64,000 nt of DNA from Arthrobacter sp. 9V (GTDB lineage: Bacteria > Actinomycetota > Actinomycetes > Actinomycetales > Micrococcaceae), in assembly GCF_902506065.1 (NCBI RefSeq), contig NZ_LR732912.1:3032842-3096841 (forward strand), read 5' to 3'. Each line of letters begins with the position of its first letter. Positions within the stretch are counted from its first letter, which is position 1. Below, piece after piece: positions 53,480 to 62,626 of the stretch. The translations under genes and the position numbers were made by a program. The notes under the pieces are model-generated. The model saw only the letters and a list, made by a program, of their open reading frames with translations. It was not told the DNA's origin and searched no databases.

Positions 53480-54309
53480 GCCCGGCGAAGCGTCGCTTGG
53501 GCGTGCTTGAGGATAGGGCCGTCGATCATCTTGCCCTTGAACTGGAAGACACCTGTCCCTGCAGCTTCTGCCGCGTTCAACAGTTCAGTGGCTTCGGCCA
53601 CTGCTCCCGGAGTGGGTGCGTAGGCCTCCCGAACAACCGCTACCTGGTTCGGATGGATGCAGGCCTTTGCCCCGAAGCCACTGGACACGGCATCCCGCGA
53701 CTCAGCCGCCAGACCTTCAAGGTCCGGGATGTCCACGTAGACGGAGTCGATTGCTTCCTTGCCGGCGGCTTTGGCGGCAAGCAGCACAGCGGAGCGGGAG
53801 TGCAGGGCCACAGCCCGGTACCCGCCGTCGTCGTACCTGCTGGAAAGGCCACCGAGGGAAGCCAACAGGTCCTCGGCACCCCACATCAGCCCTACGACGT
53901 TCGGCTCCGCTGCGATTGCCGAGGCGTTGAGAATGCCTGCCGCCGTTTCACACAGCGCGATGACCCGATAGCCCTCCAGAGACTTGAGCTGCGCAGCGCT
54001 CTCAGCCTTGGCGAGCATGACCGTGCGGTAGGGCGATGCGGCCAGGGCTTCGAGGTCCTCCTCGAACTCCGGCGTCCCCACGGGGTTGACCCGAACAATG
54101 GTGCGGTCCGGCTCCAACCCGTCTGTGCCTAACTGCGCCAAAATCGCGGCGCGGGCTCCGGGCTTGTCCGCTGGAGCCACTGCGTCCTCAAGGTCAAGGA
54201 TGACGGCGTCGGACCGATCCGCCGCCTTTCCGAAGCGCTCCGGCCGGTCCGCAGGACAGAAGAGGAGGGCCGGACCCATGGTGAAGTGAGTTACATCGGA
54301 AGAGAGCAT
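53470..54309 (-). CDS. CitE-like CoA-ester lyase (HpcH/HpaI family)
   Basis: This 279-residue protein belongs to the HpcH/HpaI aldolase (CitE-like) family. VILDLEDAVAP, RVNPVGT, the catalytic-Glu block LCETAAGIL and GLMWGAEDL are present. In M. tuberculosis the homologue in an equivalent cluster (Rv2498c) has been reported to cleave (S)-citramalyl-CoA and (R)-HMG-CoA. Here it would finish leucine degradation to acetoacetate and acetyl-CoA, and possibly itaconate degradation. It is the last gene of the minus-strand operon, 55 nt after the MaoC gene. Confidence 0.88.
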   Translation of the reverse strand: MLSSDVTHFTMGPALLFCPADRPERFGKAADRSDAVILDLEDAVAPADKPGARAAILAQLGTDGLEPDRTIVRVNPVGTPEFEEDLEALAASPYRTVMLAKAESAAQLKSLEGYRVIALCETAAGILNASAIAAEPNVVGLMWGAEDLLASLGGLSSRYDDGGYRAVALHSRSAVLLAAKAAGKEAIDSVYVDIPDLEGLAAESRDAVSSGFGAKACIHPNQVAVVREAYAPTPGAVAEATELLNAAEAAGTGVFQFKGKMIDGPILKHAQATLRRARP

Positions 54310-54364
54310 GAAAGTCCTTGCTGCTGGGTGCTGAGAAGTACTGGGGACGATGTAACGCCGGGAT

Positions 54365-54850
54365 TCAGGACTGCGCGGCGTGCGCTTCCTTCGTCCACAT
54401 CAGGCAGGTCCGGGTAGCCAGGGCCACCACTGCCCCGTCCTGGTTACGGCCGGTGTGCTGCATGGTCACCACGCCTTGACCGGGCCGCGAAGATGACAAC
54501 CGTTTTCCCGTGATCACCGTTTCCGTGTACAGGGTATCGCCGTGATACAGCGGGTGCGGAAAAGTGACATCCGTCAGCCCCAACTGCGCAATAATGGTGC
54601 CTTGCGTCAGCTGTGTCACGGACTGCCCCACCATGGTGGACAGGGTGAACATGGAGTTCATGAGCCGTTGCCCGAACGGCTGGCCGGAACTCCACGCCGC
54701 GTCCAAGTGCAGCGCTTGGGTGTTCATGGTCATGGTGGTGAAGAGGACATTGTCCGTCTCGGTGACTGTCCGGCCGGGCTTATGGGCGTAAATCACGTCC
54801 TCTTCGAGCTCGTCAAAATAGAGACCGCGCTGCTCAACAACCCGCGTCAT
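54365..54850 (-). CDS. MaoC-family enoyl-CoA hydratase
   Basis: This 161-residue hot-dog-fold protein fits the MaoC-like hydratase family. [15 protein letters not shown] starts the fold, and [17 protein letters not shown] carries the family's conserved hydratase-motif region. In the matching mycobacterial cluster the equivalent protein (Rv2499c) is proposed to hydrate itaconyl-CoA or methylglutaconyl-CoA. Here it would supply the hydration step between the carboxylase and the lyase. Its start overlaps the scoB stop by 4 bp. Confidence 0.87.
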   Translation of the reverse strand: MTRVVEQRGLYFDELEEDVIYAHKPGRTVTETDNVLFTTMTMNTQALHLDAAWSSGQPFGQRLMNSMFTLSTMVGQSVTQLTQGTIIAQLGLTDVTFPHPLYHGDTLYTETVITGKRLSSSRPGQGVVTMQHTGRNQDGAVVALATRTCLMWTKEAHAAQS

Positions 54851-55599
54851 ACAGTGAGCTCCTGGTCTTCCTCGAACAGTTCGGCACCGGTAGCGGCCAG
54901 GACGTCCTCAAGGGTGACATTGGGGGCCAGTTCACGCAGCACCAAGCGCGGGTCACCTTCGTCCTTGACCACATCGATCACCGCCAAGTCGGTGATGATC
55001 CGGTCCACGCAGCCTTTCCCCGTGAGTGGGAGGGTGCAGTCCTGGACGATCTTCGGACGGCCGTTGCGGTCCACATGTTCCATCATGACAATGACTTTTT
55101 TGGCACCGAACACCAGGTCCATGGCGCCGCCCATGCCCTTGACCATTTTGCCGGGAATCATCCAGTTGGCCAGGTCACCGTTCGCGGCAACCTCCATGGC
55201 ACCCAAAACTGCCACATCCACGTGGCCGCCGCGGATCATGCCGAAGGACGCCGCGGAATCGAAGAACGCAGCCCCTGCGTTGGTGGTGACTGTTTCCTTG
55301 CCCGCGTTGATGAGGTCCGGGTCAATCTTGTCCTCGGCCGGGTAAGGTCCGACGCCAAGGATTCCGTTTTCGGAATGAAGGATGACCTCCACACCGCGGG
55401 GAATGTAGTTGGGGATCAGCGTAGGCATGCCGATGCCCAGGTTCACGTACTGCCCGTTAGTGAGTTCCCGGGCAACCCGGGCGGCCAGTTCGTTACGGGT
55501 CCAGCCTTTGGCTTCGTGATGTTCGACGTCGGCGCGACGGTACTCGTGCCGGACGGCTTCGGGGCGGGGCGGGATGTCGTGGTACGAGTTATCGGTCAT
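54847..55599 (-). CDS. scoB: 3-oxoacid CoA-transferase subunit B
   Basis: The 250-residue beta subunit carries [17 protein letters not shown] and the catalytic Glu in [13 protein letters not shown], as in succinyl-CoA:acetoacetate CoA-transferases. [19 protein letters not shown] follows. It moves CoA between acids, here probably acetoacetate and succinate, or itaconate. It overlaps the subunit A gene by 4 bp and the MaoC gene by 4 bp, so stoichiometric synthesis is expected. Confidence 0.94.
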   Translation of the reverse strand: MTDNSYHDIPPRPEAVRHEYRRADVEHHEAKGWTRNELAARVARELTNGQYVNLGIGMPTLIPNYIPRGVEVILHSENGILGVGPYPAEDKIDPDLINAGKETVTTNAGAAFFDSAASFGMIRGGHVDVAVLGAMEVAANGDLANWMIPGKMVKGMGGAMDLVFGAKKVIVMMEHVDRNGRPKIVQDCTLPLTGKGCVDRIITDLAVIDVVKDEGDPRLVLRELAPNVTLEDVLAATGAELFEEDQELTV

Positions 55600-56414
55600 C
55601 GTTGCGCTCCTGACAGGCTAGTACCCGACGGGCCTGCTGCCGGCCGGCTTTCGGCCGAAGTGGGGGTCAGAGCCACTGTCCGTTTCTCTATCCGCTTCTC
55701 ACTGGATGTTGCCACCACCACCCGTTGGACGAAAATCCCCGGAGTGTGGATGTGCTCGGGGTCCAGCTCGCCGGGCTCCACCAACTCCTCCACCTCGGCA
55801 ATGGTTGTTCTCGCCGCCATGGCACAGAGGGGGTTGAAATTCATTGCCGTCGCATGGAAAACAAGATTTCCGTGCCGGTCACCCTTCCAGGCATGGACCA
55901 GGCCGAAGTCCGGTGTCAGGGACTCTTCAAGCACGTAATCCGCGTCGTTGAAAGTGCGAACCTCCTTAGGGGAGGAAGCGATCGCCACGTTGCCGTCGGC
56001 GTCGTACTTCTGTGGAAGGCCGCCCTCGGACACCTGCGTTCCCACACCGGCCTTGGTGTAAAAAGCCGGGATGCCGGCACCGCCGGCACGGAGCTTCTCG
56101 GCCAAGGTGCCCTGCGGGGTGAGAACTACTTCCAACTCCCCCGACAGGTACTGCCGGGCAAATTCTTTGTTCTCGCCCACATAGGAGCTGATGGTCCGCC
56201 GGATTCGACCATCCTTCAGGAGAATGCCAAGGCCCCAGTCATCCACACCGCAGTTGTTGCTGACCGTTTCAAGCTCCGTGGTGCCCTGGCTGTAGAGGGC
56301 ATCGATCAGTGAAACAGGAATGCCGCATAACCCAAAGCCTCCAACAGCCAACGAGGCACCGTCCGGGATGTCCTTCACCGCTTCCGCGGCGCTGGCAACA
56401 ACCTTGTCAATCAT
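55596..56414 (-). CDS. scoA: 3-oxoacid CoA-transferase subunit A
   Basis: The 272-residue alpha subunit has the glycine loop [19 protein letters not shown] and later [17 protein letters not shown]-terminal extension of about 35 residues beyond the usual end (from [16 protein letters not shown]) is low in homology. It pairs with the overlapping scoB. The gene follows the acyl-CoA dehydrogenase after 20 nt. Confidence 0.94.
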   Translation of the reverse strand: MIDKVVASAAEAVKDIPDGASLAVGGFGLCGIPVSLIDALYSQGTTELETVSNNCGVDDWGLGILLKDGRIRRTISSYVGENKEFARQYLSGELEVVLTPQGTLAEKLRAGGAGIPAFYTKAGVGTQVSEGGLPQKYDADGNVAIASSPKEVRTFNDADYVLEESLTPDFGLVHAWKGDRHGNLVFHATAMNFNPLCAMAARTTIAEVEELVEPGELDPEHIHTPGIFVQRVVVATSSEKRIEKRTVALTPTSAESRPAAGPSGTSLSGAQR

Positions 56415-56434
56415 CCTTGATCCTTCCCCTGCGG

Positions 56435-57598
56435 TTACAGACCCAGCTCGCGGGCGATGAGCATCAACTGGACCTCCGTGGTGCCCTCCCCGATTTCCAG
56501 GATCTTGGAGTCGCGGTAATGGCGTGCCACGGTGAATTCGTTGATGAAGCCATAGCCGCCGAACACCTGGGTGGCGTCCCGCGCGTTGTCCATGGCTGCC
56601 TCGCCTGCGACCATCTTAGCGATGGCCGCTTCGGTCTTGAACGGCTTGCCTGCCAGCATCCTGGAAGCTGCGTCGTAGTACGCCAGGCGCGCCGTGTGGG
56701 CCCGTGCCTGCATCCGGGCGATCTTGAATTGGATGGCCTGGTACTTGCCGATGTTCTGCCCGAACGCGCTGCGTTCCTTGGCATACTTCACGGACAAGTC
56801 CACGCATCCCTGGGCTGCGCCTGTGGCCAATGCAGCGATTGCGATGCGCCCCTCATCCAAAATGGACAGGAAGTTCGCATAACCACGCCCGCGCTGCCCC
56901 AGGAGGTTCGCCTCGGGAACACGGACATTGTCCAAGGTGAGCGGGTGGGTATCGGAAGCGTTCCAGCCCACTTTGTTATACGGCTTCTCCGCCCGGAAAC
57001 CGGGCGTGTCCGCGGGCACAAGGATGGTGGAGATTTCCTTCTTTGTGCTGCCGTCAGCGTTCTCCTGCTGGCCCGTTACTGCCGTGACAGTGACCAAGGT
57101 GGTGATGTCGGTGCCGGAATTGGTGATGAACTCCTTATTGCCGTTGATGACCCATTCACCGTTTTCCAGATGGGCGTTGGTCTTGGTGCCACCGGCATCG
57201 GAACCTGCCTCGCGCTCCGTCAGGCCGAAACCAGCCAAGGAACGTCCGGACGCCAACTGCGGCAGCCACTCTTCTTTCTGCGCGTCCGTTCCGAAGCGGT
57301 ACACAGGCATGGCGCCGAGCGATACCCCTGCTTCCAGGGTGATGGCCACCGACTGGTCAACTCGGCCCAGCTGCTCCAACGCCAAAGCAAGGGCAAAATA
57401 GTCTCCGCCCATTCCGCCGAACTCTTCAGGGAACGGCAGGCCAAACAAGCCCATCTCCCCCATCTGTTTCACAACCTCGTAAGGGAAACTGTGCTCTTCA
57501 TCGTGCTTGGCGGAAACCGGGGCCACAACTTCGTCAGCGAACTCACGAACGGAGTCGCTGAGGTCCTGGTACTCCTCATTAAGTTCAAACGTGCTCAT
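56435..57598 (-). CDS. Acyl-CoA dehydrogenase, isovaleryl-CoA type
   Basis: The 387-residue FAD enzyme has the family motifs [61 protein letters not shown] and a C-terminal [13 protein letters not shown]. The context (MCC-type carboxylase, CoA-transferase, lyase) points to isovaleryl-CoA or another short branched substrate. Its equivalent in M. tuberculosis is FadE19. The catalytic Glu is probably in the GEGT region or an upstream helix; I cannot fix which. The start overlaps the carboxylase stop by 4 bp. Confidence 0.92.
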   Translation of the reverse strand: MSTFELNEEYQDLSDSVREFADEVVAPVSAKHDEEHSFPYEVVKQMGEMGLFGLPFPEEFGGMGGDYFALALALEQLGRVDQSVAITLEAGVSLGAMPVYRFGTDAQKEEWLPQLASGRSLAGFGLTEREAGSDAGGTKTNAHLENGEWVINGNKEFITNSGTDITTLVTVTAVTGQQENADGSTKKEISTILVPADTPGFRAEKPYNKVGWNASDTHPLTLDNVRVPEANLLGQRGRGYANFLSILDEGRIAIAALATGAAQGCVDLSVKYAKERSAFGQNIGKYQAIQFKIARMQARAHTARLAYYDAASRMLAGKPFKTEAAIAKMVAGEAAMDNARDATQVFGGYGFINEFTVARHYRDSKILEIGEGTTEVQLMLIARELGL

Positions 57599-59805
57599 GG
57601 CTGGACTTCCTCGTCTGTGCTGGCGATCTCTGTGCTGGTCTCGTCTGTGCTGGTGGTCTCTGCGTGTACGTGAATGGTGGCGAGTACTTGGTCGGCTTTG
57701 ACCAGGTCGCCTGGTTTGCTGGTGAGACGGACGGTCCCGGCAACGGCGGCCACCAGTTGGTGCTCCATCTTCATGGCCTCCACAGCAAGGAGAGCCTGGC
57801 CTTCCTCCACCGTGTCTCCATCGGCTACGGACACGGAGACCACCGTCCCGGGCATGGGTGAACGCACCTCCGGGTCCGTTGATCCCTCTTCGCGCTGGAT
57901 ACCGGCGAGCATCCGTCGCAGGCGATCTGCCCGGGTCAGGACCTCGAGCCTGCAGGACCAGCCATCATTGCCCACGAAGAGTTCACGGGCACTGATGCTC
58001 CCACCCGAAGCAGCACCTACCGCAAAGGTGACCGGGCCGTCGTCGAACTCCAGTGCGATGCTGTTTTCACCGCGATCCGCCACCCTCACCTGCACTGAAT
58101 TCCCGCCGTCGACGGTCGCCGTCATGGTGGCGTTCTGTTCTGTGATGGACGCTGTGGAGGTGATGGACACTGTAGACAGGGCGCCTCCCTGAACACCCAA
58201 CGTGACTGTCCACGCGCCTCGGGCACCAATACGCCATGAATCCGGTGTTGCCCATGCGTCGCCCGCCAGCGTCGATCCCGTACGCTCCAGCCATAAGGTG
58301 AGCGCAGCCGCGATCAGTTCGGCGGGTCCGGCGTGCCTGAACTGCATGGACGGCAGCCTGCGCTCAATCAGTCCCGTGTCGAGGTGCCCTGCGCGGACCT
58401 CCGGGTCCTTGATCAACAGCCGCAAATATTCAACGTTCGTGTCCACCCCCAACAAGGTGTATCGGCCCAACGCAGCGTCCAGGGTGCCGAGCGCCGCTTC
58501 CCGGTTGACGCCCCACGCGATGACCTTGGCCAACATGGGATCGTAATCCCCCGTGATCTCCAGATTGTCCCGCATGGCGGAATCGATCCGAACGTTCGCA
58601 TGTTCCTGTTGCTTCCCGGACACGACCGCATCGGCCGGACCGTGCTCCGCGAGAGCCACGATCCGCCCCATCGACGGCATGAAGTTCCGCTCGGGCACCT
58701 CCGCGTAAACGCGCGCCTCAACGGCGTGGCCCTTAAGAACGACGTCGGACTGAGCCACCGTGAGCACCTCACCGGCGGCGATCCTCACCTGCCATTCCAC
58801 GAGGTCGATGCCGGTGACCATCTCAGTAACGGGATGCTCCACCTGCAACCGCGTATTCATCTCCATGAAGAAGAACTCGTCGGGATGTTCGTCGGACACC
58901 AAGAACTCGACCGTTCCCGCTCCGCTGTAATTGACCGAACGCGCTGCGTTGCAGGCGGCCTCCCCGATACGGGCCCTTTGAGCAGCGCCATCCGGCAGCG
59001 ATTCAAACAGCGCAGACGGGGCTTCCTCGATGACCTTCTGGTGGCGTCGCTGTAGGGAGCACTCCCGCTCGCCAAGGTGAATGACGTTGCCGTGGTTATC
59101 GGCAAGCACCTGGACCTCGATGTGACGTGGGGCGCGGATGAGCCGCTCAAGGAAGAGCGTGTCGTCGCCGAAAGCGGAGGCTGCAACCCGCCTTGCCGTA
59201 ACGAGCGTGGAAGCCATGTCCTCCAGCTTTTCCACCACGTGCATCCCTTTACCGCCACCACCCGCGGACGGTTTGATCAGCAAGGGGAACCCGACTCCAG
59301 GTGCCGCCTGGATCAGTTCCTGATCGCTGAGTCCTGGTTGTGCGATGCCCGGAACGCAGGGGACGTCATAGGCCATCACGTGGTTCTTGGAACGGATCTT
59401 GTCGCCCATCACCTCAATGGCACCGATTCCGGGACCAATGAACGTGATACCCGCAGCGTCCAGCGCCTTGGCGAACTCCACATTCTCGGACAGGAAGCCA
59501 TAGCCGGGGTGGACAGCTTCCGCGCCGCTGCGACGACACGCATCGATGATGGCGTCGATCTTCAAATAGCTCTCAGCTGGCGCGGTGCCACCAATAGCGA
59601 CGGCGGTGTCAGCGAGGGCTACGTGCTTGGCATTCTTGTCGGCATCCGAGTAGACGGCGACCGAGCGGATACCCATGTCCCTCAGGGTCCGGATGACACG
59701 GCAGGCGATCTCGCCACGATTGGCAACGAGGACTGCGCTGAAGGTCCGGGATTGTGCTGCCGGGGTTGGCGGTGCTGTGGTTGCTGTTGGCAGAGTCATG
59801 GTCAC
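57595..59805 (-). CDS. accA1: Biotin carboxylase/BCCP subunit, 3-methylcrotonyl-CoA carboxylase type
   Basis: This 736-residue alpha subunit has biotin carboxylase ([14 protein letters not shown], about residue 28), the ATP-grasp loop [14 protein letters not shown], and [14 protein letters not shown]. The C-terminal biotinyl domain has the biotinylated Lys in EAMKMEH near residue 675. A short, tag-like Thr/Glu tail follows. Its neighbours make it the alpha subunit of a methylcrotonyl-CoA-type carboxylase, like mycobacterial AccA1. The stop overlaps the dehydrogenase gene and the start overlaps the beta subunit by 4 bp each. Confidence 0.94.
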   Translation of the reverse strand: MTMTLPTATTAPPTPAAQSRTFSAVLVANRGEIACRVIRTLRDMGIRSVAVYSDADKNAKHVALADTAVAIGGTAPAESYLKIDAIIDACRRSGAEAVHPGYGFLSENVEFAKALDAAGITFIGPGIGAIEVMGDKIRSKNHVMAYDVPCVPGIAQPGLSDQELIQAAPGVGFPLLIKPSAGGGGKGMHVVEKLEDMASTLVTARRVAASAFGDDTLFLERLIRAPRHIEVQVLADNHGNVIHLGERECSLQRRHQKVIEEAPSALFESLPDGAAQRARIGEAACNAARSVNYSGAGTVEFLVSDEHPDEFFFMEMNTRLQVEHPVTEMVTGIDLVEWQVRIAAGEVLTVAQSDVVLKGHAVEARVYAEVPERNFMPSMGRIVALAEHGPADAVVSGKQQEHANVRIDSAMRDNLEITGDYDPMLAKVIAWGVNREAALGTLDAALGRYTLLGVDTNVEYLRLLIKDPEVRAGHLDTGLIERRLPSMQFRHAGPAELIAAALTLWLERTGSTLAGDAWATPDSWRIGARGAWTVTLGVQGGALSTVSITSTASITEQNATMTATVDGGNSVQVRVADRGENSIALEFDDGPVTFAVGAASGGSISARELFVGNDGWSCRLEVLTRADRLRRMLAGIQREEGSTDPEVRSPMPGTVVSVSVADGDTVEEGQALLAVEAMKMEHQLVAAVAGTVRLTSKPGDLVKADQVLATIHVHAETTSTDETSTEIASTDEEVQP

Positions 59806-61436
59806 ATCCTGAAGAGACCGAAGGAGGTCTCGGGCAGTTGTTGGCGAGAGACAACGTCCAGGGCCATTCCCAGGACACGGCGGGTGTCAGCGGGATCGAT
59901 GATCCCGTCGTCCCACAGCCTCGCGGTGGAGTAGTAGGGGCTTCCCTGGTCTTCGTATTGCTGTTTGATGGGGGCTTTGAAGGCTTCCTCGTCATCGGTG
60001 GACCATTCCTGTCCGGCCGCCTCGTACTGGTCCCTTTTGACTGTGGCGAGGACGCTGGAGGCCTGGTTTCCGCCCATCACAGAAATACGGGCGGCCGGCC
60101 ACATCCACATAAACCGCGGCGAGTACGCCCGGCCGCACATGGAGTAGTTGCCTGCGCCGAAGGACCCACCGATCACTACAGTCAGTTTCGGCACGCGTGC
60201 CGTAGCTACGGCGGTGACCATTTTGGCGCCGTTCTTGGCGATGCCGCCTTGCTCGACGTCTTTGCCCACCATGAAGCCGGAGAGGTTCTGGAGGAAGATC
60301 AGGGGAATGCCGCGCTGATCGCAGAGCTCGATGAAGTGGGCTCCCTTGAGCGAGGATTCGCTGAAGAGGACGCCGTTGTTGGCCACGATGCCCACGGGGT
60401 GGCCGTGCAGGTGCGCGAACCCGGTCACCAGGGTGGTGCCGTAGTTCTTCTTGAACTCGTGGAACTCCGAACCGTCCACCAGCCTGGCGATCACTTCGCG
60501 GACGTCGTATTGGGCGTTGACGTCCGTGGGAACCACACCGTAGATCTCTGAGGGGTCGACGACGGGCGGCAGGACGACGTCGGACACGTCCCAGGCCGGC
60601 TGTGCCGGCTTCGGCAACGTGGCCACAATGTCCCGGACAATTTCCAAGGCGTGTTGATCATTCTCGGCCAGATGGTCCGTGACCCCGGAAATCCTCGAGT
60701 GGACATCACCGCCACCCAATTCCTCCGCGGTGACGATCTCGCCGATGGCAGCCTTAACCAAAGGCGGGCCGCCCAGGAAGATGGTGCCTTGGTTTCTGAC
60801 GATGACTGTCTCATCGCTCATGGCCGGCACATAGGCGCCGCCGGCCGTGCACGATCCCATTACGGAAGCAATCTGCGGGATCTTGGCCGCGGACATTTTG
60901 GCTTGGTTGTAGAAGATCCGGCCAAAGTGCTCCTTGTCCGGGAAAACTTCGTCCTGCTTGGGTAGGAATGCTCCCCCGGAATCCACAAGGTAAATGCACG
61001 GAAGTGTGTTCTCCAGCGCGATTTCCTGGGCGCGGAGGTGCTTCTTCACGGTCATGGGATAGTAGGTGCCGCCCTTGACCGTGGCGTCGTTGGAGATCAC
61101 CAGCACATGGCGGCCATGGACCAGGCCAATGCCCGCAATGACCCCGGCGCCCGGAGAATCATCGTTATACATACCGTTCGCAGCCAAAGGCGCGATCTCC
61201 AGGAACGGGCTGCCCTCATCGAGCAAGTAGTCGATCCGTTCCCTCGGCAGCAGTTTCCCGCGGGCGATGTGCCGCTCCCGCGACTTGGCGGGACCGCCGA
61301 GGGCCGCCGTCGCCAAACGCTCCTTCAATTCCTCCACCAAGGCCAGCTGCGACTCCTGGTTGGCTTCAAAGGTGCCGGCAGCGGCTCCCGTCAGGCTGGA
61401 AATTGTCTCCATTGACCCCTGTTCCATTCCGGCCAC
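59802..61436 (-). CDS. accD1: Carboxyltransferase subunit, 3-methylcrotonyl-CoA carboxylase type
   Basis: The 544-residue beta subunit has the crotonase-fold blocks [51 protein letters not shown] and [20 protein letters not shown], which match MCC beta rather than propionyl- or acetyl-CoA carboxylases. It transfers CO2 from biotin to 3-methylcrotonyl-CoA. The start is uncertain: GTG 61436, ATG 61427 or ATG 61412 (after AGGGG). It is the first gene of the operon and diverges from a TetR gene. Confidence 0.93.
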   Translation of the reverse strand: MAGMEQGSMETISSLTGAAAGTFEANQESQLALVEELKERLATAALGGPAKSRERHIARGKLLPRERIDYLLDEGSPFLEIAPLAANGMYNDDSPGAGVIAGIGLVHGRHVLVISNDATVKGGTYYPMTVKKHLRAQEIALENTLPCIYLVDSGGAFLPKQDEVFPDKEHFGRIFYNQAKMSAAKIPQIASVMGSCTAGGAYVPAMSDETVIVRNQGTIFLGGPPLVKAAIGEIVTAEELGGGDVHSRISGVTDHLAENDQHALEIVRDIVATLPKPAQPAWDVSDVVLPPVVDPSEIYGVVPTDVNAQYDVREVIARLVDGSEFHEFKKNYGTTLVTGFAHLHGHPVGIVANNGVLFSESSLKGAHFIELCDQRGIPLIFLQNLSGFMVGKDVEQGGIAKNGAKMVTAVATARVPKLTVVIGGSFGAGNYSMCGRAYSPRFMWMWPAARISVMGGNQASSVLATVKRDQYEAAGQEWSTDDEEAFKAPIKQQYEDQGSPYYSTARLWDDGIIDPADTRRVLGMALDVVSRQQLPETSFGLFRM

Positions 61437-61459
61437 AGGCCATTTCGGTTAGTGCCACG

Positions 61460-61477
61460 TAACTGAAATTTAGGTTA
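61460..61477. promoter_or_regulatory. Candidate TetR operator between accD1 and tetR
   Basis: TAAC-N2-AAATTT-N2-GTTA is an 18-bp imperfect palindrome in the AT-rich part of the 115-bp divergent gap. It would let one TetR dimer control both directions. The -35 and -10 elements around it are not clear. Confidence 0.55.
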
Positions 61478-61551
61478 GTCTGTATTAACTGTGATGTCCA
61501 GCACAGTCGGGACCAGAGGTGCCGGGCATGGCCTGGCGCAAGGAGGAAGTC

Positions 61552-62184
61552 GTGGCCGCAGGTCAGGAAGCAAGCATCAACAGCACCCGAGCCGCCGCCA
61601 CGCAACGCGGACAAGCAAAGGAGCTCCGGAGGCTGAGCTTGTTGTCGGCGGCTGCAGGATTGTTTGCCGAGAACGGCTTCACCCGCGTGTCCCTCGAGGA
61701 CCTCGGAGCAGCAGCAGGCGTCAGCGGACCCGCCGTCTACCGGCACTTTCCCGGCAAACAAGCAGTCCTCGGCGAACTTCTCCTCAGCGTCAGCCGCGAC
61801 CTGCTGGACGGCGGATTACGTGTGGTGTCGGAATCCGAGGACCCCTTGAGCGCCCTCAAGGGGCTGATCCGGTTCCAGGTTGACTTCGCGCTGAGTAATC
61901 CTGACGTCATCCGGGTCCAGGACAGGGACTTCGGCAGCCTCAGCGACGCCGACCAGGCAGAAGTCAGATCGCTCCAGCGCAGTTACGTCGAAACGTGGGT
62001 GGACGTCCTGGCACGGATCCACACCGACGTGGACGTTCCCGGGTTACGGGTTCGGGCGCACGCAGCGTTTGGGCTCATTAACTCCACACCCCACTCAGTG
62101 CGCCACCACGGCAGGAAGATCGCGGTGAAATCAGCCCGGCCCATCCTGGAACAGATGGCCCTGGCGGCCCTGACATCCGCCTGA
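61552..62184 (+). CDS. TetR-family regulator of the leucine-type operon
   Basis: This 210-residue regulator has an N-terminal helix-turn-helix (LLSAAAGLFAENGFTRVSLE, then GVSGPAVYRHFPGKQAVL) preceded by a basic Ala/Arg-rich tail. The C-terminal domain probably senses an acyl-CoA. GTG 61552 is chosen because the full SD AAGGAGG lies 5 nt upstream; ATG 61519 would start inside that leader. It diverges from accD1 and corresponds in position to Rv2506 of M. tuberculosis. Confidence 0.9.
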   Translation: MAAGQEASINSTRAAATQRGQAKELRRLSLLSAAAGLFAENGFTRVSLEDLGAAAGVSGPAVYRHFPGKQAVLGELLLSVSRDLLDGGLRVVSESEDPLSALKGLIRFQVDFALSNPDVIRVQDRDFGSLSDADQAEVRSLQRSYVETWVDVLARIHTDVDVPGLRVRAHAAFGLINSTPHSVRHHGRKIAVKSARPILEQMALAALTSA

Positions 62185-62626
62185 TTTTGCGCTTCCCGCG
62201 GTGGGTGTTGCTGGGACAGTTGACGCCGTCACCAACTCCCAGCTAAAAATGTCAGACCCCGGTGAAATGATTAATTCATGGAGAAACTGGCGCAGTCGGG
62301 GGCATCATGGGCGGAATCGTCCCCCGCTGTCGCTGCGCTGATTGCGGCCCGTTCGAAGCGGGTTATGAGCACACCGCATTTGGTGAAGGCTGGGTTCAAA
62401 GACTCGAGGGCGCCCATCACTGTGATGGAACACTTCCACTGCGCAGGCCGTCTCTACGATACTGGCCAGCTCGACGCCGACCGGTGGCGCGCACACGCAG
62501 GGCGGCCCAACAGTACCGGCCCGCTCAACGCTACTGTCGGGCTCAGCAGTAGTGGCGGGCTCAGCAGCCCAAAACAGCTCCACGAGGCCAAGTCAGCCCG
62601 GGCTTCAGAGTTCACGGACGGCCCGA

